From UBA4416 sp040387555 (lineage in GTDB: Bacteria > Bacteroidota > Bacteroidia > B-17B0 > Aurantibacillaceae), in the NCBI GenBank assembly GCA_040387555.1, contig JAZKDO010000003.1, positions 558,001 through 622,000 on the forward strand: 64,000 bases of DNA. Reading direction: 5' to 3'. The notes under the pieces were generated by a model. That model saw only the letters and a list, made by a program, of their open reading frames with translations, searched no databases and was not told the origin of the DNA. Position 1 is the first letter of the stretch. Each line of letters begins with the position of its first letter. Position numbers and translations under genes: made by a program. Shown here piece by piece: positions 1 through 7,881 of this stretch.

Positions 1-107
1 ATCAATACACTATTTCTTTGGAAGGTTTTTCTAAGGGAGTATATTATGTGGAAGTATTAAATAGCTTTAATGAGATGATCACAAAACAAAAGTTGGTAAA
101 ACAATAG
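1..107 (+). CDS. C-terminal end of a T9SS type A cargo protein (partial)
   Basis: Reading in frame from base 3 gives about 34 residues that end at the TAG at 105-107. The fragment contains the pattern GVYYVEV and ends in TKQKLVKQ. This matches the last strands of the T9SS type A C-terminal sorting domain (hydrophobic strand with GxYxxxV, then a polar turn, then a basic (Q)KLVK-type end). In that family the domain directs the protein across the outer membrane and is removed by the sortase PorU. The rest of the protein lies before the window, so its function is unknown. A strong terminator follows at 137-169. Confidence 0.75.
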   Translation, partial: QYTISLEGFSKGVYYVEVLNSFNEMITKQKLVKQ

Positions 108-136
108 CCATATTCTGATTAATGAAAACATTTAAT

Positions 137-169
137 AAAAAACGTCCACCGAATTGGTGGGCGTTTTTT
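137..169. terminator. Bidirectional intrinsic terminator
   Basis: Six A, CG, a T-G wobble, CCACC, loop GAATT, GGTGG, CG and six T form a stem of about 14 pairs flanked by A and T runs on either side. It sits between two converging genes (the T9SS cargo tail on + and ssb on -), so it can end transcription from both sides. Confidence 0.85.
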
Positions 170-187
170 ATTAGGCAAATGCAGTAA

Positions 188-529
188 TTAAACTTTTTTA
201 TTGCCAATCATGGTAAACTCATTTACAACAATATCTGTCGTATAACGTTTTACGCCGTCTTTATCAGTATAGTTATTGTTTTTTAGTTTACCCTCAATGG
301 CAATTTCCGTTCCCTTCTCTAAATATTTGGCGGCAAATTCTGCCTGACTTCCCCATGCCGTTACATTATGCCACGCTGTTTCAGTTACTTTTTCTCCTTT
401 TTGATTTTTATAAGTTTCATTGGTCGCAATTACCAATCTTACCATCTTTTTTCCTCCTTCTAAGTTTTTTAATTCCGGAGCTGTTCCCAAATTACCAATT
501 AACTGTACGCGGTTTCTTAATGTGTTCAT
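188..529 (-). CDS. ssb: Single-stranded DNA-binding protein
   Basis: Single OB-fold SSB that coats single-stranded DNA in replication, repair and recombination. The chosen start gives MNTLRNRVQLIGNLG, the standard opening of Bacteroidota SSBs. A second ATG lies directly upstream at 532, and an in-frame extension to 616 would add about 28 basic residues not typical of the family. Recognisable OB-fold segments are IATNETYKNQKGEKV, WHNVTAWG and IAIEGKLKNNNYTDKDG. The protein is only about 113 residues and stops at MIGNKKV straight after the fold. It therefore lacks the disordered linker and the acidic DDDIPF-like tip through which most bacterial SSBs recruit partners. The region upstream contains a sigma70-like promoter and a 12-bp palindrome. 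Confidence 0.92.
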   Translation of the reverse strand: MNTLRNRVQLIGNLGTAPELKNLEGGKKMVRLVIATNETYKNQKGEKVTETAWHNVTAWGSQAEFAAKYLEKGTEIAIEGKLKNNNYTDKDGVKRYTTDIVVNEFTMIGNKKV

Positions 530-550
530 CATGTTTTCTTTTTTTAAATT

Positions 551-580
551 ATTATACTTTCTACAAATTAGGTTTGTCAA
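551..580 (-). promoter_or_regulatory. sigma70-like promoter of ssb
   Basis: On the minus strand the sequence reads TTGACA, 18 bases, TATAAT, about 20 bases before the ssb start. Both hexamers match the E. coli sigma70 consensus exactly, while most other promoters seen in this window are of the TAnnTTTG type. It could be chance in AT-rich DNA. Confidence 0.4.
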
Positions 581-588
581 TTTAATTT

Positions 589-600
589 TGAAGCGCTTCA
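589..600. promoter_or_regulatory. 12-bp perfect palindrome upstream of ssb
   Basis: TGAAGCGCTTCA is its own reverse complement. It lies 8 bp upstream of the TTGACA element of ssb on the minus strand, a position suited to an operator. No binding protein can be named. Confidence 0.35.
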
Positions 601-712
601 TAATTTTCGACGACACAAAGGTAATAGCAAGGCCAAAAAAGATTCGGTTAATAACCGGCTGTATCTGTATAAAAATAATTGTAATCGCTTGTTGTCGAAT
701 ATTGGTTTTATG

Positions 713-748
713 AAAAAGCCCTGAAGTAAAGTTTCTTCAGGGCTTTTT
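713..748 (-). terminator. Intrinsic terminator of the 751-4170 surface protein gene
   Basis: A perfect hairpin (AAAAAGCCCTGAAG, 8-base loop, CTTCAGGGCTTTTT) starts 2 bases beyond the stop codon of the minus-strand gene. Its stem is 14 bp and a run of T follows on the transcribed strand. Confidence 0.88.
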
Positions 749-750
749 AT

Positions 751-3700
751 TTAATATTTAATTATTTTTTGGATTTCTATTTTTCCTGAATTTTCAAAAG
801 ACACTTTTAATAAATATATGCCGGAGTTGTAAGTGTTTAAGTCAACATTTAATGTTCGGTAACCTTCTTCCAGGTTTTTTTGTTCAGCAGAGATAAGCGC
901 GCCATTATTATTATATATGCTGATTAGTATTTTTTCTTTACGGTTAATATTCACATCAAACTCCAAATTTCCGTTTGTAGGATTTGGCCTTGCATTAGAA
1001 ATGTAATCTGTTAAGTTTTTGTTGTTAATTGAAATGATATTCGAGTATTCATATGAATCATCAATATTCACTAGTTTCAAACGATAGTAAGTCAGTTCCT
1101 GGAAAGGATTCATATCAAAAGCGCTGTAATTTTTCGGAGAGTTACTCATTCCGTTTGCGCCCACATCCATGATTTTCTCAAACTCACTTCCGTCGTCCGA
1201 TTTTTCGATTGTAAAATAGTTTGAATTTTTTTCAGATGCAGTTACCCATTCAAGTTTATTTTTTTCACCCTCATTTCTTCCCACAAACGTTAGTAATTCC
1301 ATTGGAAGTATTCCTACGGCTGTCCAGCCGCTAACTGTAAAATCACAAACGTCACCTGCGTATCCATCAACCATTAATACATAGATTTGGCCTACTGTTA
1401 ATCCTGTGGCGTTAACAGTACCAGAAGATGAGGTTCCAGGATTATAACAATTAGAAACAGAGTTAAAAGCAGTACAGCATCCCGAGGCATTATGGCTAAC
1501 ACTATAAACATGTGCTTGTACTCCGTCACCCCAATCGCAGTTTGTAATTGAAGTAAATGGGAAGCTTGCTGTTGAACTTGTTGCTATGAACTGGTACCAT
1601 GAATTATTTTCGATGGAGCCACAAAATATTCCCGACAAAGGACTTGCCTGATCGGAAGAATAGATAGAAGAAGTAGAACTGGAAAATGTTCCAGCTCCTT
1701 GAGTAAGTGTTGCCGGATTGGAACAATAGTCATTTGTTATTGGATTACCGCATGCCCCTATGTTTGGACCAGTTTTAATACACACACTGAAAGTTGTTGT
1801 TGGGTTGGCAGATGCTGAGTTCGTGTAAATTCTAATATAATAAGTGTTTCCTAGGATCAATCCGTTAACAGTACTGTTATTTGGATCACTACATACAATA
1901 GCAGGCCCGGGAGTGGCACATGAACCAGCGTAAACGGAGTGATAAAGATCGGTTGGTAATCCGGCCACACTATTAATGGTTATTGAATGAGAGGAGCTGG
2001 TAGAAACGAAACTGTACCATACATCATGGTCGTCATTCCCGCTATTGCAACCATTCGCTTGTGATGAAGCGATCGATCCATATAGGGTGCCGTTAGTGAG
2101 CGATGTACACGTACTACCGGAACTAACAGCGACGGACGCTGCACCAGGGCAGTCATCATTCGTAGGTGGAGTGGGAGGACATTTAATAGTGAAACTTATA
2201 TTTCCACCAGTGTTTACTTCAGGGTCCAATAAAATATAGTATTGAACACCAGCAGCTAAAGATGCTGTGTTTGCACTCGTAGCGGCACCCGTTAAATTAT
2301 CAAAACATGACCACCCTGAACTGCTACACCCTGATGATGCAACTTTATATTGATAATCGATATATCCATATGAAGAGAATTGCTGAATGTTATACACGCC
2401 AGATGTTCCAGGAGTAAAAGTATAAATCAGTTCTTTTCCCGGAGTTGAGTATCCGCAAGAAGAAGATGAATAGGCGCCAGCACCTGAGGAAGTTGTTGCG
2501 TTGATTGTAGAACCACAAATGGCGATGTTTGCGATGGACGAGCATGGATCATATGGTGTCGTTATACAGATTGAAAACGTGCCAGCATCCGATGCATTCC
2601 CATAGCCATAAACCCTTACATAATAAGTTGTGCCAATGGTTAATCCGGATAATGTCGTTGTTTCCGTACCTGATCCTGCATCAACGCAACCTATACTACT
2701 TAAGCTACCACATGAACCACTAAAAATCTGGAATACAGCATCAGGCATTGTTAGTTGTGTAACTGTAATTATTTGCGAGGTAGAAATGGCAGTGAAATTA
2801 AACCACACATCATCATCTGAATTAGCCGTACAGCCCGCTTGTGACTGTGTAGCACTCACAGATGTTGCGGTGAACGATGTTGCACAACTGGTAGTGGGAT
2901 TCACCGTCACAGAAAAAGATCCTGAACAATTATCATTAGCTGGTGGCGCCGGTGGTGAGGTGATACACACTGTAAATGTGCCGGCACCGGTTGCGTTGCC
3001 AAAACTATGTACCCTGAAATAATACACACTATTTATAGTAAGGCCGCTTAGAGTAGCAATTTCCGGATTGGAAGCTGTAGGCCCATCTTCACAGGTGATA
3101 CTGGATAAACTGCCACATGATCCGCTAAAAACCTGAAGAACAATATCGTTTATAGTAGCAGGACTAACAGTAATTGTATGAGTCGTTGCACTTGCAGTGA
3201 ATTTAAACCATACATCATCATCAGCTGTTCCCGAACATCCGGACTGTGATTGGGTAGCGTTTACTGACGTGGCGGTACCGGTAACTGCACATGAATTGGA
3301 AGAATTTACCGGAACCGTAAATGATCCGCTACAATTATCATTAGCTGGAGGGGCAGGAGGGGTGGTTATACACATTGTGAATGTACCGGCACCGCTTCCG
3401 TTTCCAAAACTATGTACTCTGAAATAATAGACACTATTTACGGTGAGGCCACTTAGTGTAGCAATTTCCGGATTGGAAGCTGTAGGCCCATCTTCACATT
3501 TAAGACTTGTTAAACTCCCGCATGTACCGCTGAATACTTGCAACACTATATCTGTAATCGATCCGGGGCTTACAGTGATTGTATGAGAAGTAGCGGAAGC
3601 AGTAAAGCTGAACCAAACATCATCGTCTGCTGTACCTGAACATCCGCTCTGCGATTGAGTTGCATTAACAGATGTAGCAGTACTTGTAACAACGCAGGAT

Positions 3701-4170
3701 GATGAAGCATTCACAGGAACAGAAAAAGATGTGCTGCAATTATCATTTGCAGGTGGTGTCGGTGCAGTACCGCATTTTACAGATCTTGTTCTATTTAATT
3801 GATTAGTTCCACATGAACTATTTGTATTGTTATAGAATCTTACTGGTCCTGTAATTGATGCTGTCCATATTACTGGTGTTGTACCAAATGCATATATCGG
3901 AGCCCCGCCTGCTGTATTTGCGATAGTTAAGTAATCGCTGGCAACACTGCTACTGAATGTATAAGTTGTACCAGAAGTAACATACACTCTTGAATACTCC
4001 TCTGCCCACCCATCTGTTAAAATATTTTGTGTTGTCCCATTACAATTTGGAGTAAACGTTGTTGAAGGATAAAGTGATGTATTACTGGTGCATTGTCCAT
4101 AACTATGAGTTTTGAATAAAGTACTGAATAAAATAAAGTAAAATGTAAATAGGTATATTTTGGATTTCAT
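751..4170 (-). CDS. Large repeat-containing T9SS type A surface/secreted protein
   Basis: 1139 residues. A signal peptide (about residues 1-25, cleavage near SYG/Q) is followed by a Cys-containing segment ending near 135. Three tandem modules of about 130-135 residues follow at roughly 139-274, 275-409 and 410-539, each opening PPANDNCSxSF and carrying DDVWFxFTA, LQVFSGxCGSL and YYFRVHSFGN. Two more divergent modules of the same design follow (near TNDDCPGAAS and NDYCSNPATL). The modules resemble the beta-sandwich pre-peptidase-C-like units common in secreted Bacteroidota proteins, but no catalytic domain is visible. The end (RPNPTNGN, then GIYLLKVSF and KIIKY) is a T9SS type A sorting domain. 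Probably a cell-surface adhesin or matrix protein; its ligand is unknown. It lies 38 bp downstream of the small secreted protein at 4209-4535 and is probably co-transcribed with it. Confidence 0.85.
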   Translation of the reverse strand: MKSKIYLFTFYFILFSTLFKTHSYGQCTSNTSLYPSTTFTPNCNGTTQNILTDGWAEEYSRVYVTSGTTYTFSSSVASDYLTIANTAGGAPIYAFGTTPVIWTASITGPVRFYNNTNSSCGTNQLNRTRSVKCGTAPTPPANDNCSTSFSVPVNASSSCVVTSTATSVNATQSQSGCSGTADDDVWFSFTASATSHTITVSPGSITDIVLQVFSGTCGSLTSLKCEDGPTASNPEIATLSGLTVNSVYYFRVHSFGNGSGAGTFTMCITTPPAPPANDNCSGSFTVPVNSSNSCAVTGTATSVNATQSQSGCSGTADDDVWFKFTASATTHTITVSPATINDIVLQVFSGSCGSLSSITCEDGPTASNPEIATLSGLTINSVYYFRVHSFGNATGAGTFTVCITSPPAPPANDNCSGSFSVTVNPTTSCATSFTATSVSATQSQAGCTANSDDDVWFNFTAISTSQIITVTQLTMPDAVFQIFSGSCGSLSSIGCVDAGSGTETTTLSGLTIGTTYYVRVYGYGNASDAGTFSICITTPYDPCSSIANIAICGSTINATTSSGAGAYSSSSCGYSTPGKELIYTFTPGTSGVYNIQQFSSYGYIDYQYKVASSGCSSSGWSCFDNLTGAATSANTASLAAGVQYYILLDPEVNTGGNISFTIKCPPTPPTNDDCPGAASVAVSSGSTCTSLTNGTLYGSIASSQANGCNSGNDDHDVWYSFVSTSSSHSITINSVAGLPTDLYHSVYAGSCATPGPAIVCSDPNNSTVNGLILGNTYYIRIYTNSASANPTTTFSVCIKTGPNIGACGNPITNDYCSNPATLTQGAGTFSSSTSSIYSSDQASPLSGIFCGSIENNSWYQFIATSSTASFPFTSITNCDWGDGVQAHVYSVSHNASGCCTAFNSVSNCYNPGTSSSGTVNATGLTVGQIYVLMVDGYAGDVCDFTVSGWTAVGILPMELLTFVGRNEGEKNKLEWVTASEKNSNYFTIEKSDDGSEFEKIMDVGANGMSNSPKNYSAFDMNPFQELTYYRLKLVNIDDSYEYSNIISINNKNLTDYISNARPNPTNGNLEFDVNINRKEKILISIYNNNGALISAEQKNLEEGYRTLNVDLNTYNSGIYLLKVSFENSGKIEIQKIIKY
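2554..3756 (-). repeat. Three tandem in-gene repeats of about 400 bp
   Basis: These encode the three similar modules of the surface protein. At the DNA level, stretches of about 40 bp are identical between copies 1 and 2 (near 3053-3093 and 3458-3498, covering NPEIATLS and EDGPTAS). The third copy is more diverged. The period is about 405 bp. Confidence 0.8.
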
Positions 4171-4208
4171 TTTTGTATTCTTTTCTATAAAATAAAGAGT
4201 CTCTGAAA

Positions 4209-4535
4209 TTATTTATCGCTTATAATTTTACTTTTCGAAATGTTATATTTTTCAAGCATTTCATAAATTTCCTGCTTTTGCCATAAGCCATTATGTGCGA
4301 TCGAAAGGATTAAGTTTTGTTGGTCCATACTTATGGAACTTATTTTATTGCTCCAGTTCTGATACTCTGCTTTTAAATTTATCAATTGTTGACCCGTACA
4401 GCCTGCAACATTTATTTTTAAAGTTGTAATTTTCATGCTTAATCTGGTTTGAAAAAGCTGGGCCTCAGTTGTTGACTGTTGAGCATCTAAAGAAAAAGAA
4501 AAGAGAGCTAAACTCAAAAAGATTATATATTTCAT
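4209..4535 (-). CDS. Small secreted protein with possible HMA-like fold
   Basis: 108 residues with a clear signal peptide (MKYIIFLSLALFSFSLDAQQ, cleavage near DA/QQ). I do not recognise a named family. The mature part reads as beta (TLKINVAGC), helix (LINLKAEYQNWSNKI), beta (SSISMD), beta (LILSIAHNG), helix (KQEIYEMLEKYN) and a short beta. That order matches the ferredoxin-like fold of heavy-metal-associated (HMA) domains, but only one Cys (GCTGQQ) stands where HMA proteins have CxxC, so metal binding is doubtful. It is upstream of, and probably in one operon with, the large T9SS surface protein. The fold is inference from pattern only. Confidence 0.6.
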   Translation of the reverse strand: MKYIIFLSLALFSFSLDAQQSTTEAQLFQTRLSMKITTLKINVAGCTGQQLINLKAEYQNWSNKISSISMDQQNLILSIAHNGLWQKQEIYEMLEKYNISKSKIISDK

Positions 4536-4796
4536 ATACCTGATTACACCTTGATAATCTAAGTTATATATAAATTGTGTTCAGGAAAAAACTAATAATG
4601 TCTTACATCTTATTATAAGCATCGACACATCTACGAAATTTCAAGAAAAAAAAATGTTGTTAAGATTAAGCATGCATTCGTTCACTGGAATAGCTGATAA
4701 ATCGATGAAAAGATAATAGCTGTCTTTCAAACGAATAAATTTACCGACTAAAAGCCATCTAAATTTTTCCGTTTTACCAGAACTTTTTAACGTGAA

Positions 4797-5315
4797 TTAT
4801 CCTCTCAATTTTGCCCTCAATGTAACTGCACAAATCACAGAAGTGATAGTGCCTAAAAATAAATTTTTAAAAACAATGCTCGTGCATTCTTTAAAAAGTG
4901 TAACCTGCTCTATCTCTTTATTGATTAAACCAGGGATTTCGGATTCCGTAATTTTTAAATTACCAATTTTAATTTGAACTTTTGCCAGTTCAAAACCATA
5001 GGTCTGAATAAAATTAATTTTGTAAGCTTTAAAATCCAGTGTGAAAAATATGCATTGAAAGATTACTAAAATGATTGTGCTGAACACAATAAATTTTAAT
5101 CCTTCTTTTACAGCATCTTTACCACCGATATTTCCCTGATACATTTCTTTTTTCGCATACAGCATAGCTAGCACACAAAAAGGAATTATCAAAAGCCACC
5201 CTAATATCGTAACAGTGTTTATATATTTAATAAAGCCACCGTAAAATGTGATGCAGGTTGCTATAATAATTAACGCACTATAGATGATCGGATATAAAAA
5301 CGATTTTGGATTCAT
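4797..5315 (-). CDS. DUF4199-type integral membrane protein
   Basis: 172 residues with four hydrophobic segments, at about 8-28, 35-52, 75-95 and 148-165. Helices 1 and 2 are joined by a short loop, and the segment AMLYAKKEMYQGNIGGKDAVKEG follows helix 2, a typical DUF4199 arrangement in Bacteroidota. The function of the family is unknown. It starts 2 bp after the rho stop codon, so it is almost certainly co-transcribed with and downstream of rho. The 260 bp between its stop and the next gene show no clear terminator. Confidence 0.65.
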   Translation of the reverse strand: MNPKSFLYPIIYSALIIIATCITFYGGFIKYINTVTILGWLLIIPFCVLAMLYAKKEMYQGNIGGKDAVKEGLKFIVFSTIILVIFQCIFFTLDFKAYKINFIQTYGFELAKVQIKIGNLKITESEIPGLINKEIEQVTLFKECTSIVFKNLFLGTITSVICAVTLRAKLRG

Positions 5316-5317
5316 AC

Positions 5318-7036
5318 TTAACGGTTCATTCCAATTAAAAATTCTTCGTTAGATCTTGTTTTGCTTAACTGGTTTAATAAAAACTCCATCGCCTCTACCG
5401 GATTCATATCTGATAAATGTTTTCTCAGAACCCATAATCTTTGTAAGGTTTCCTTATCTAATAATAAATCATCACGTCTAGTAGAAGAAGAAGATAAATC
5501 AACTGCCGGGAAAATACGACGGTTTGCTATTTTGCGGTCTAACTGCAATTCCATGTTACCGGTACCTTTAAACTCTTCAAAAATTACCTCGTCCATTTTA
5601 GAGCCTGTCTCCGTTAAAGCAGTTGCAATGATGGTTAAAGAACCACCGTTTTCAATTTTACGGGCAGCTCCAAAAAAACGTTTTGGTTTCTGTAATGCAT
5701 TTGCTTCCACACCACCGGATAAAACTTTTCCGCTGGATGGCGCAACCGTGTTATAAGCACGAGCCATACGCGTAATACTATCTAATAGGATGACAACATC
5801 ATGTCCGCATTCAACCATGCGTTTTGCTTTTTCTAAAACAATGTTAGCTATCTTCACATGTTTTTCAGCCGGTTCATCAAAGGTAGATGATACCACTTCA
5901 GCTTTTACGCTGCGCGCCATATCAGTCACCTCTTCAGGACGTTCATCAATTAATAAAATAATTAAATAAACTTCCGGATGATTGTAGGCAATTGCATTGG
6001 CGATATCTTTCAACAAAACGGTTTTACCTGTTTTGGGTTGCGCTACAATTAAACCACGTTGCCCTTTACCAATAGGAGCAAACATATCAATAATACGGGT
6101 ACTGTTATTTTGTAACGGATGCCCTGTTAATTTTAATTTTTCTGAAGGAAATAATGGAGTTAAATAATCAAAAGGAACTCTATCTCTGATATAAGAAGGT
6201 TCACGTCCGTTAATTTCTTCAACTTTTACTAAAGGAAAAAATTTCTCTCCGTCTTTAGGAGGACGGATACCACCACGAACTACGTCGCCGGTTTTTAACC
6301 CAAATAATTTTACTTGAGATTGAGATACATAAATATCGTCCGGTGAGCTTAAATAATTATAATCAGAACTTCTTAAGAAACCATAACCATCAGGCATCAT
6401 TTCTAAAACGCCTTCTCCAATAGCAATGCCGTCAAAATTATAATAAACGCGCTCCGGCTTTGGTTGATGTTTGTGTTCAATCTCTTTTTGCTCATGCATT
6501 TCCATTCCATCTGGGGTCTGAGGTTTTTCTTCAGCTTCAATGTTTATGGCAAGGTCGTTATTGACAACCGGTTTTGATTCGGTTTGTTCAGATTGTTGTT
6601 GTTGTTGACGTGGTTGGTGCTGAGGTTTGTGATTGTGAAGAGGAACTCTTCGAACTTGTTCTTCTTTCCTATCTCCTGAACCTGTATGTTGACGCACTGG
6701 TTTTTCAGAAAATGGTTTAGGCTCACTGGTTTGTTCAGAAGGCGTTTCTTCGAATAATGTTGTTTCAGTTTTTGGCGCTCCTTCTACAGGTTTTTGAATT
6801 CTTGGTTTCTTCACCTTTGATTCAGTAATAGGTTTGACAGCGGACGGTAGAGCTATTTCTTTTTTTGGAAATTGCGCTGCAATTTTTGTAGCCATTTCAT
6901 TGTCGCTTGCCTGGGCATCAATAATTTTTGAGACCATATCCGGTTTTGCTAAACCTTTTGAATCAATGCCAAATTGTTTACAAATGTCTTTTAGCTGAGG
7001 CAAAGCTCTGCTGCTTAAATCTAATGCTTCAAACAT
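5318..7036 (-). CDS. rho: Transcription termination factor Rho
   Basis: Hexameric RNA-dependent ATPase that ends transcription. The 572 residues are arranged as Rho_N (about 5-45), a low-complexity insertion rich in P, Q, K, E and T (about 60-195, with a QQQQQ run), the cold-shock RNA-binding domain (about 198-300, GYGFLRSSDYN) and the RecA-type ATPase. Walker A is QPKTGKT (about 333-339), Walker B is DVVILLDS, and the R-loop region GTGNMELQLDRKIANRR is present. At 572 residues it is longer than the roughly 420 of E. coli Rho because of the insertion, which is a known feature of Bacteroidota Rho. In Bacteroides thetaiotaomicron this disordered region supports phase separation. It heads an operon with the DUF4199 gene and is divergent from pth. 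Confidence 0.97.
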   Translation of the reverse strand: MFEALDLSSRALPQLKDICKQFGIDSKGLAKPDMVSKIIDAQASDNEMATKIAAQFPKKEIALPSAVKPITESKVKKPRIQKPVEGAPKTETTLFEETPSEQTSEPKPFSEKPVRQHTGSGDRKEEQVRRVPLHNHKPQHQPRQQQQQSEQTESKPVVNNDLAINIEAEEKPQTPDGMEMHEQKEIEHKHQPKPERVYYNFDGIAIGEGVLEMMPDGYGFLRSSDYNYLSSPDDIYVSQSQVKLFGLKTGDVVRGGIRPPKDGEKFFPLVKVEEINGREPSYIRDRVPFDYLTPLFPSEKLKLTGHPLQNNSTRIIDMFAPIGKGQRGLIVAQPKTGKTVLLKDIANAIAYNHPEVYLIILLIDERPEEVTDMARSVKAEVVSSTFDEPAEKHVKIANIVLEKAKRMVECGHDVVILLDSITRMARAYNTVAPSSGKVLSGGVEANALQKPKRFFGAARKIENGGSLTIIATALTETGSKMDEVIFEEFKGTGNMELQLDRKIANRRIFPAVDLSSSSTRRDDLLLDKETLQRLWVLRKHLSDMNPVEAMEFLLNQLSKTRSNEEFLIGMNR

Positions 7037-7227
7037 AGTTATGTTTAATAAAGGGAGTAATAATTAAAAAAAGAGTTTGTTATTTTAATTGCTTGTTGTG
7101 ATTTTAGGATTACAAGAAAATGTAAATCCCATTTTTGATGCTACAAGTATAAGCATTAATTTCATATTACAAAATATTTTGAACGATTTTTTGTAGTCAA
7201 AAACAGTAGCATATTAATCAAATAAAA

Positions 7228-7235
7228 TATCTTTG
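7228..7235 (+). promoter_or_regulatory. TATCTTTG -7 box of pth
   Basis: An exact match to the Bacteroidota -7 consensus TAnnTTTG ends 4 bases before the pth ATG. Transcription would begin at or very near the start codon. No TTG is present at the usual 19-22 bp upstream. Confidence 0.6.
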
Positions 7236-7239
7236 TCCT

Positions 7240-7806
7240 ATGAGTAAATTCTTGATTGTCGGCCTTGGAAATATTGGTGAGGAATACGCGCATACGCGTC
7301 ACAATATAGGTTTTGATGTCCTTGATTTTTTAGCAAATGAAAATGATCTGAAGTTCAAATCGGATAGATTAGCGGATGTTGTAGAATTCAAATATAAAGG
7401 AAAGCAACTGGTGTTGATTAAACCAACCACCTACATGAATTTAAGTGGTAAATCTGTAAACTATTGGATGCAAAATGAAAAAATTCCTCTGGAAAATGTT
7501 TTAGTGATTGTTGATGAGTTGGCATTACCTTTTGGAAAAATACGTTTAGGTCCTAAAGGAAGCGATGGCGGACACAATGGTTTAAAAAGCATCCAGGAAT
7601 CTGTAAATTCAAATCAATATCCACGTTTAAGATTCGGGATCAGCAACGAATTTAATAAAGGCAGCCAGGTGAATTATGTTCTAGGAAAATGGAGCGATGA
7701 AGAAAAAAAGACATTGAATGACCGGATTAAGATTGCGGCCGATGCCATTAAAGCTTTTGCGTTTATTGGATTAGCGCGCTGCATGAATGAATTTAATACA
7801 AAGTAA
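7240..7806 (+). CDS. pth: Peptidyl-tRNA hydrolase
   Basis: Cleaves peptidyl-tRNA released by stalled ribosomes so that the tRNA can be reused. At 188 residues it has normal family length. Catalytic and substrate residues are visible: N11 and H21 in GLGN and TRHNIGF, the YMNLSG motif (about 66-71), the catalytic Asp in IVDELALPFG, and the SDGGHNGLKSI motif. The ATG start is fixed by the family opening KFLIVGLGN. It is divergent from rho, separated by 203 bp that hold the -7 box for this gene, and converges with tsaD 75 bp downstream. Confidence 0.96.
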   Translation: MSKFLIVGLGNIGEEYAHTRHNIGFDVLDFLANENDLKFKSDRLADVVEFKYKGKQLVLIKPTTYMNLSGKSVNYWMQNEKIPLENVLVIVDELALPFGKIRLGPKGSDGGHNGLKSIQESVNSNQYPRLRFGISNEFNKGSQVNYVLGKWSDEEKKTLNDRIKIAADAIKAFAFIGLARCMNEFNTK

Positions 7807-7881
7807 GAAGAAGTTTTTTCTTGTTGGTTACTTTAGATAGTTAACCATAACTAACAACTTAACTCTTAAAACTAATAACTC

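Noticed and set aside
420..713. 97-residue plus-strand reading frame opposite ssb
   Set aside because: It crosses the conserved ssb gene and its promoter and matches nothing known.
2045..3427. Several plus-strand reading frames inside the surface protein gene
   Set aside because: They lie opposite the repeat modules, show the same repeat pattern in antisense and carry no signal or motif. They are shadows of the minus-strand gene.
6590..6620. CAA/TTG microsatellite as a regulatory repeat
   Set aside because: It is the poly-Gln codon run in the disordered part of Rho.
7807..7881. Terminator between pth and tsaD
   Set aside because: TGGTTA/TAACCA pairs weakly, without a proper T run, so I do not call it.
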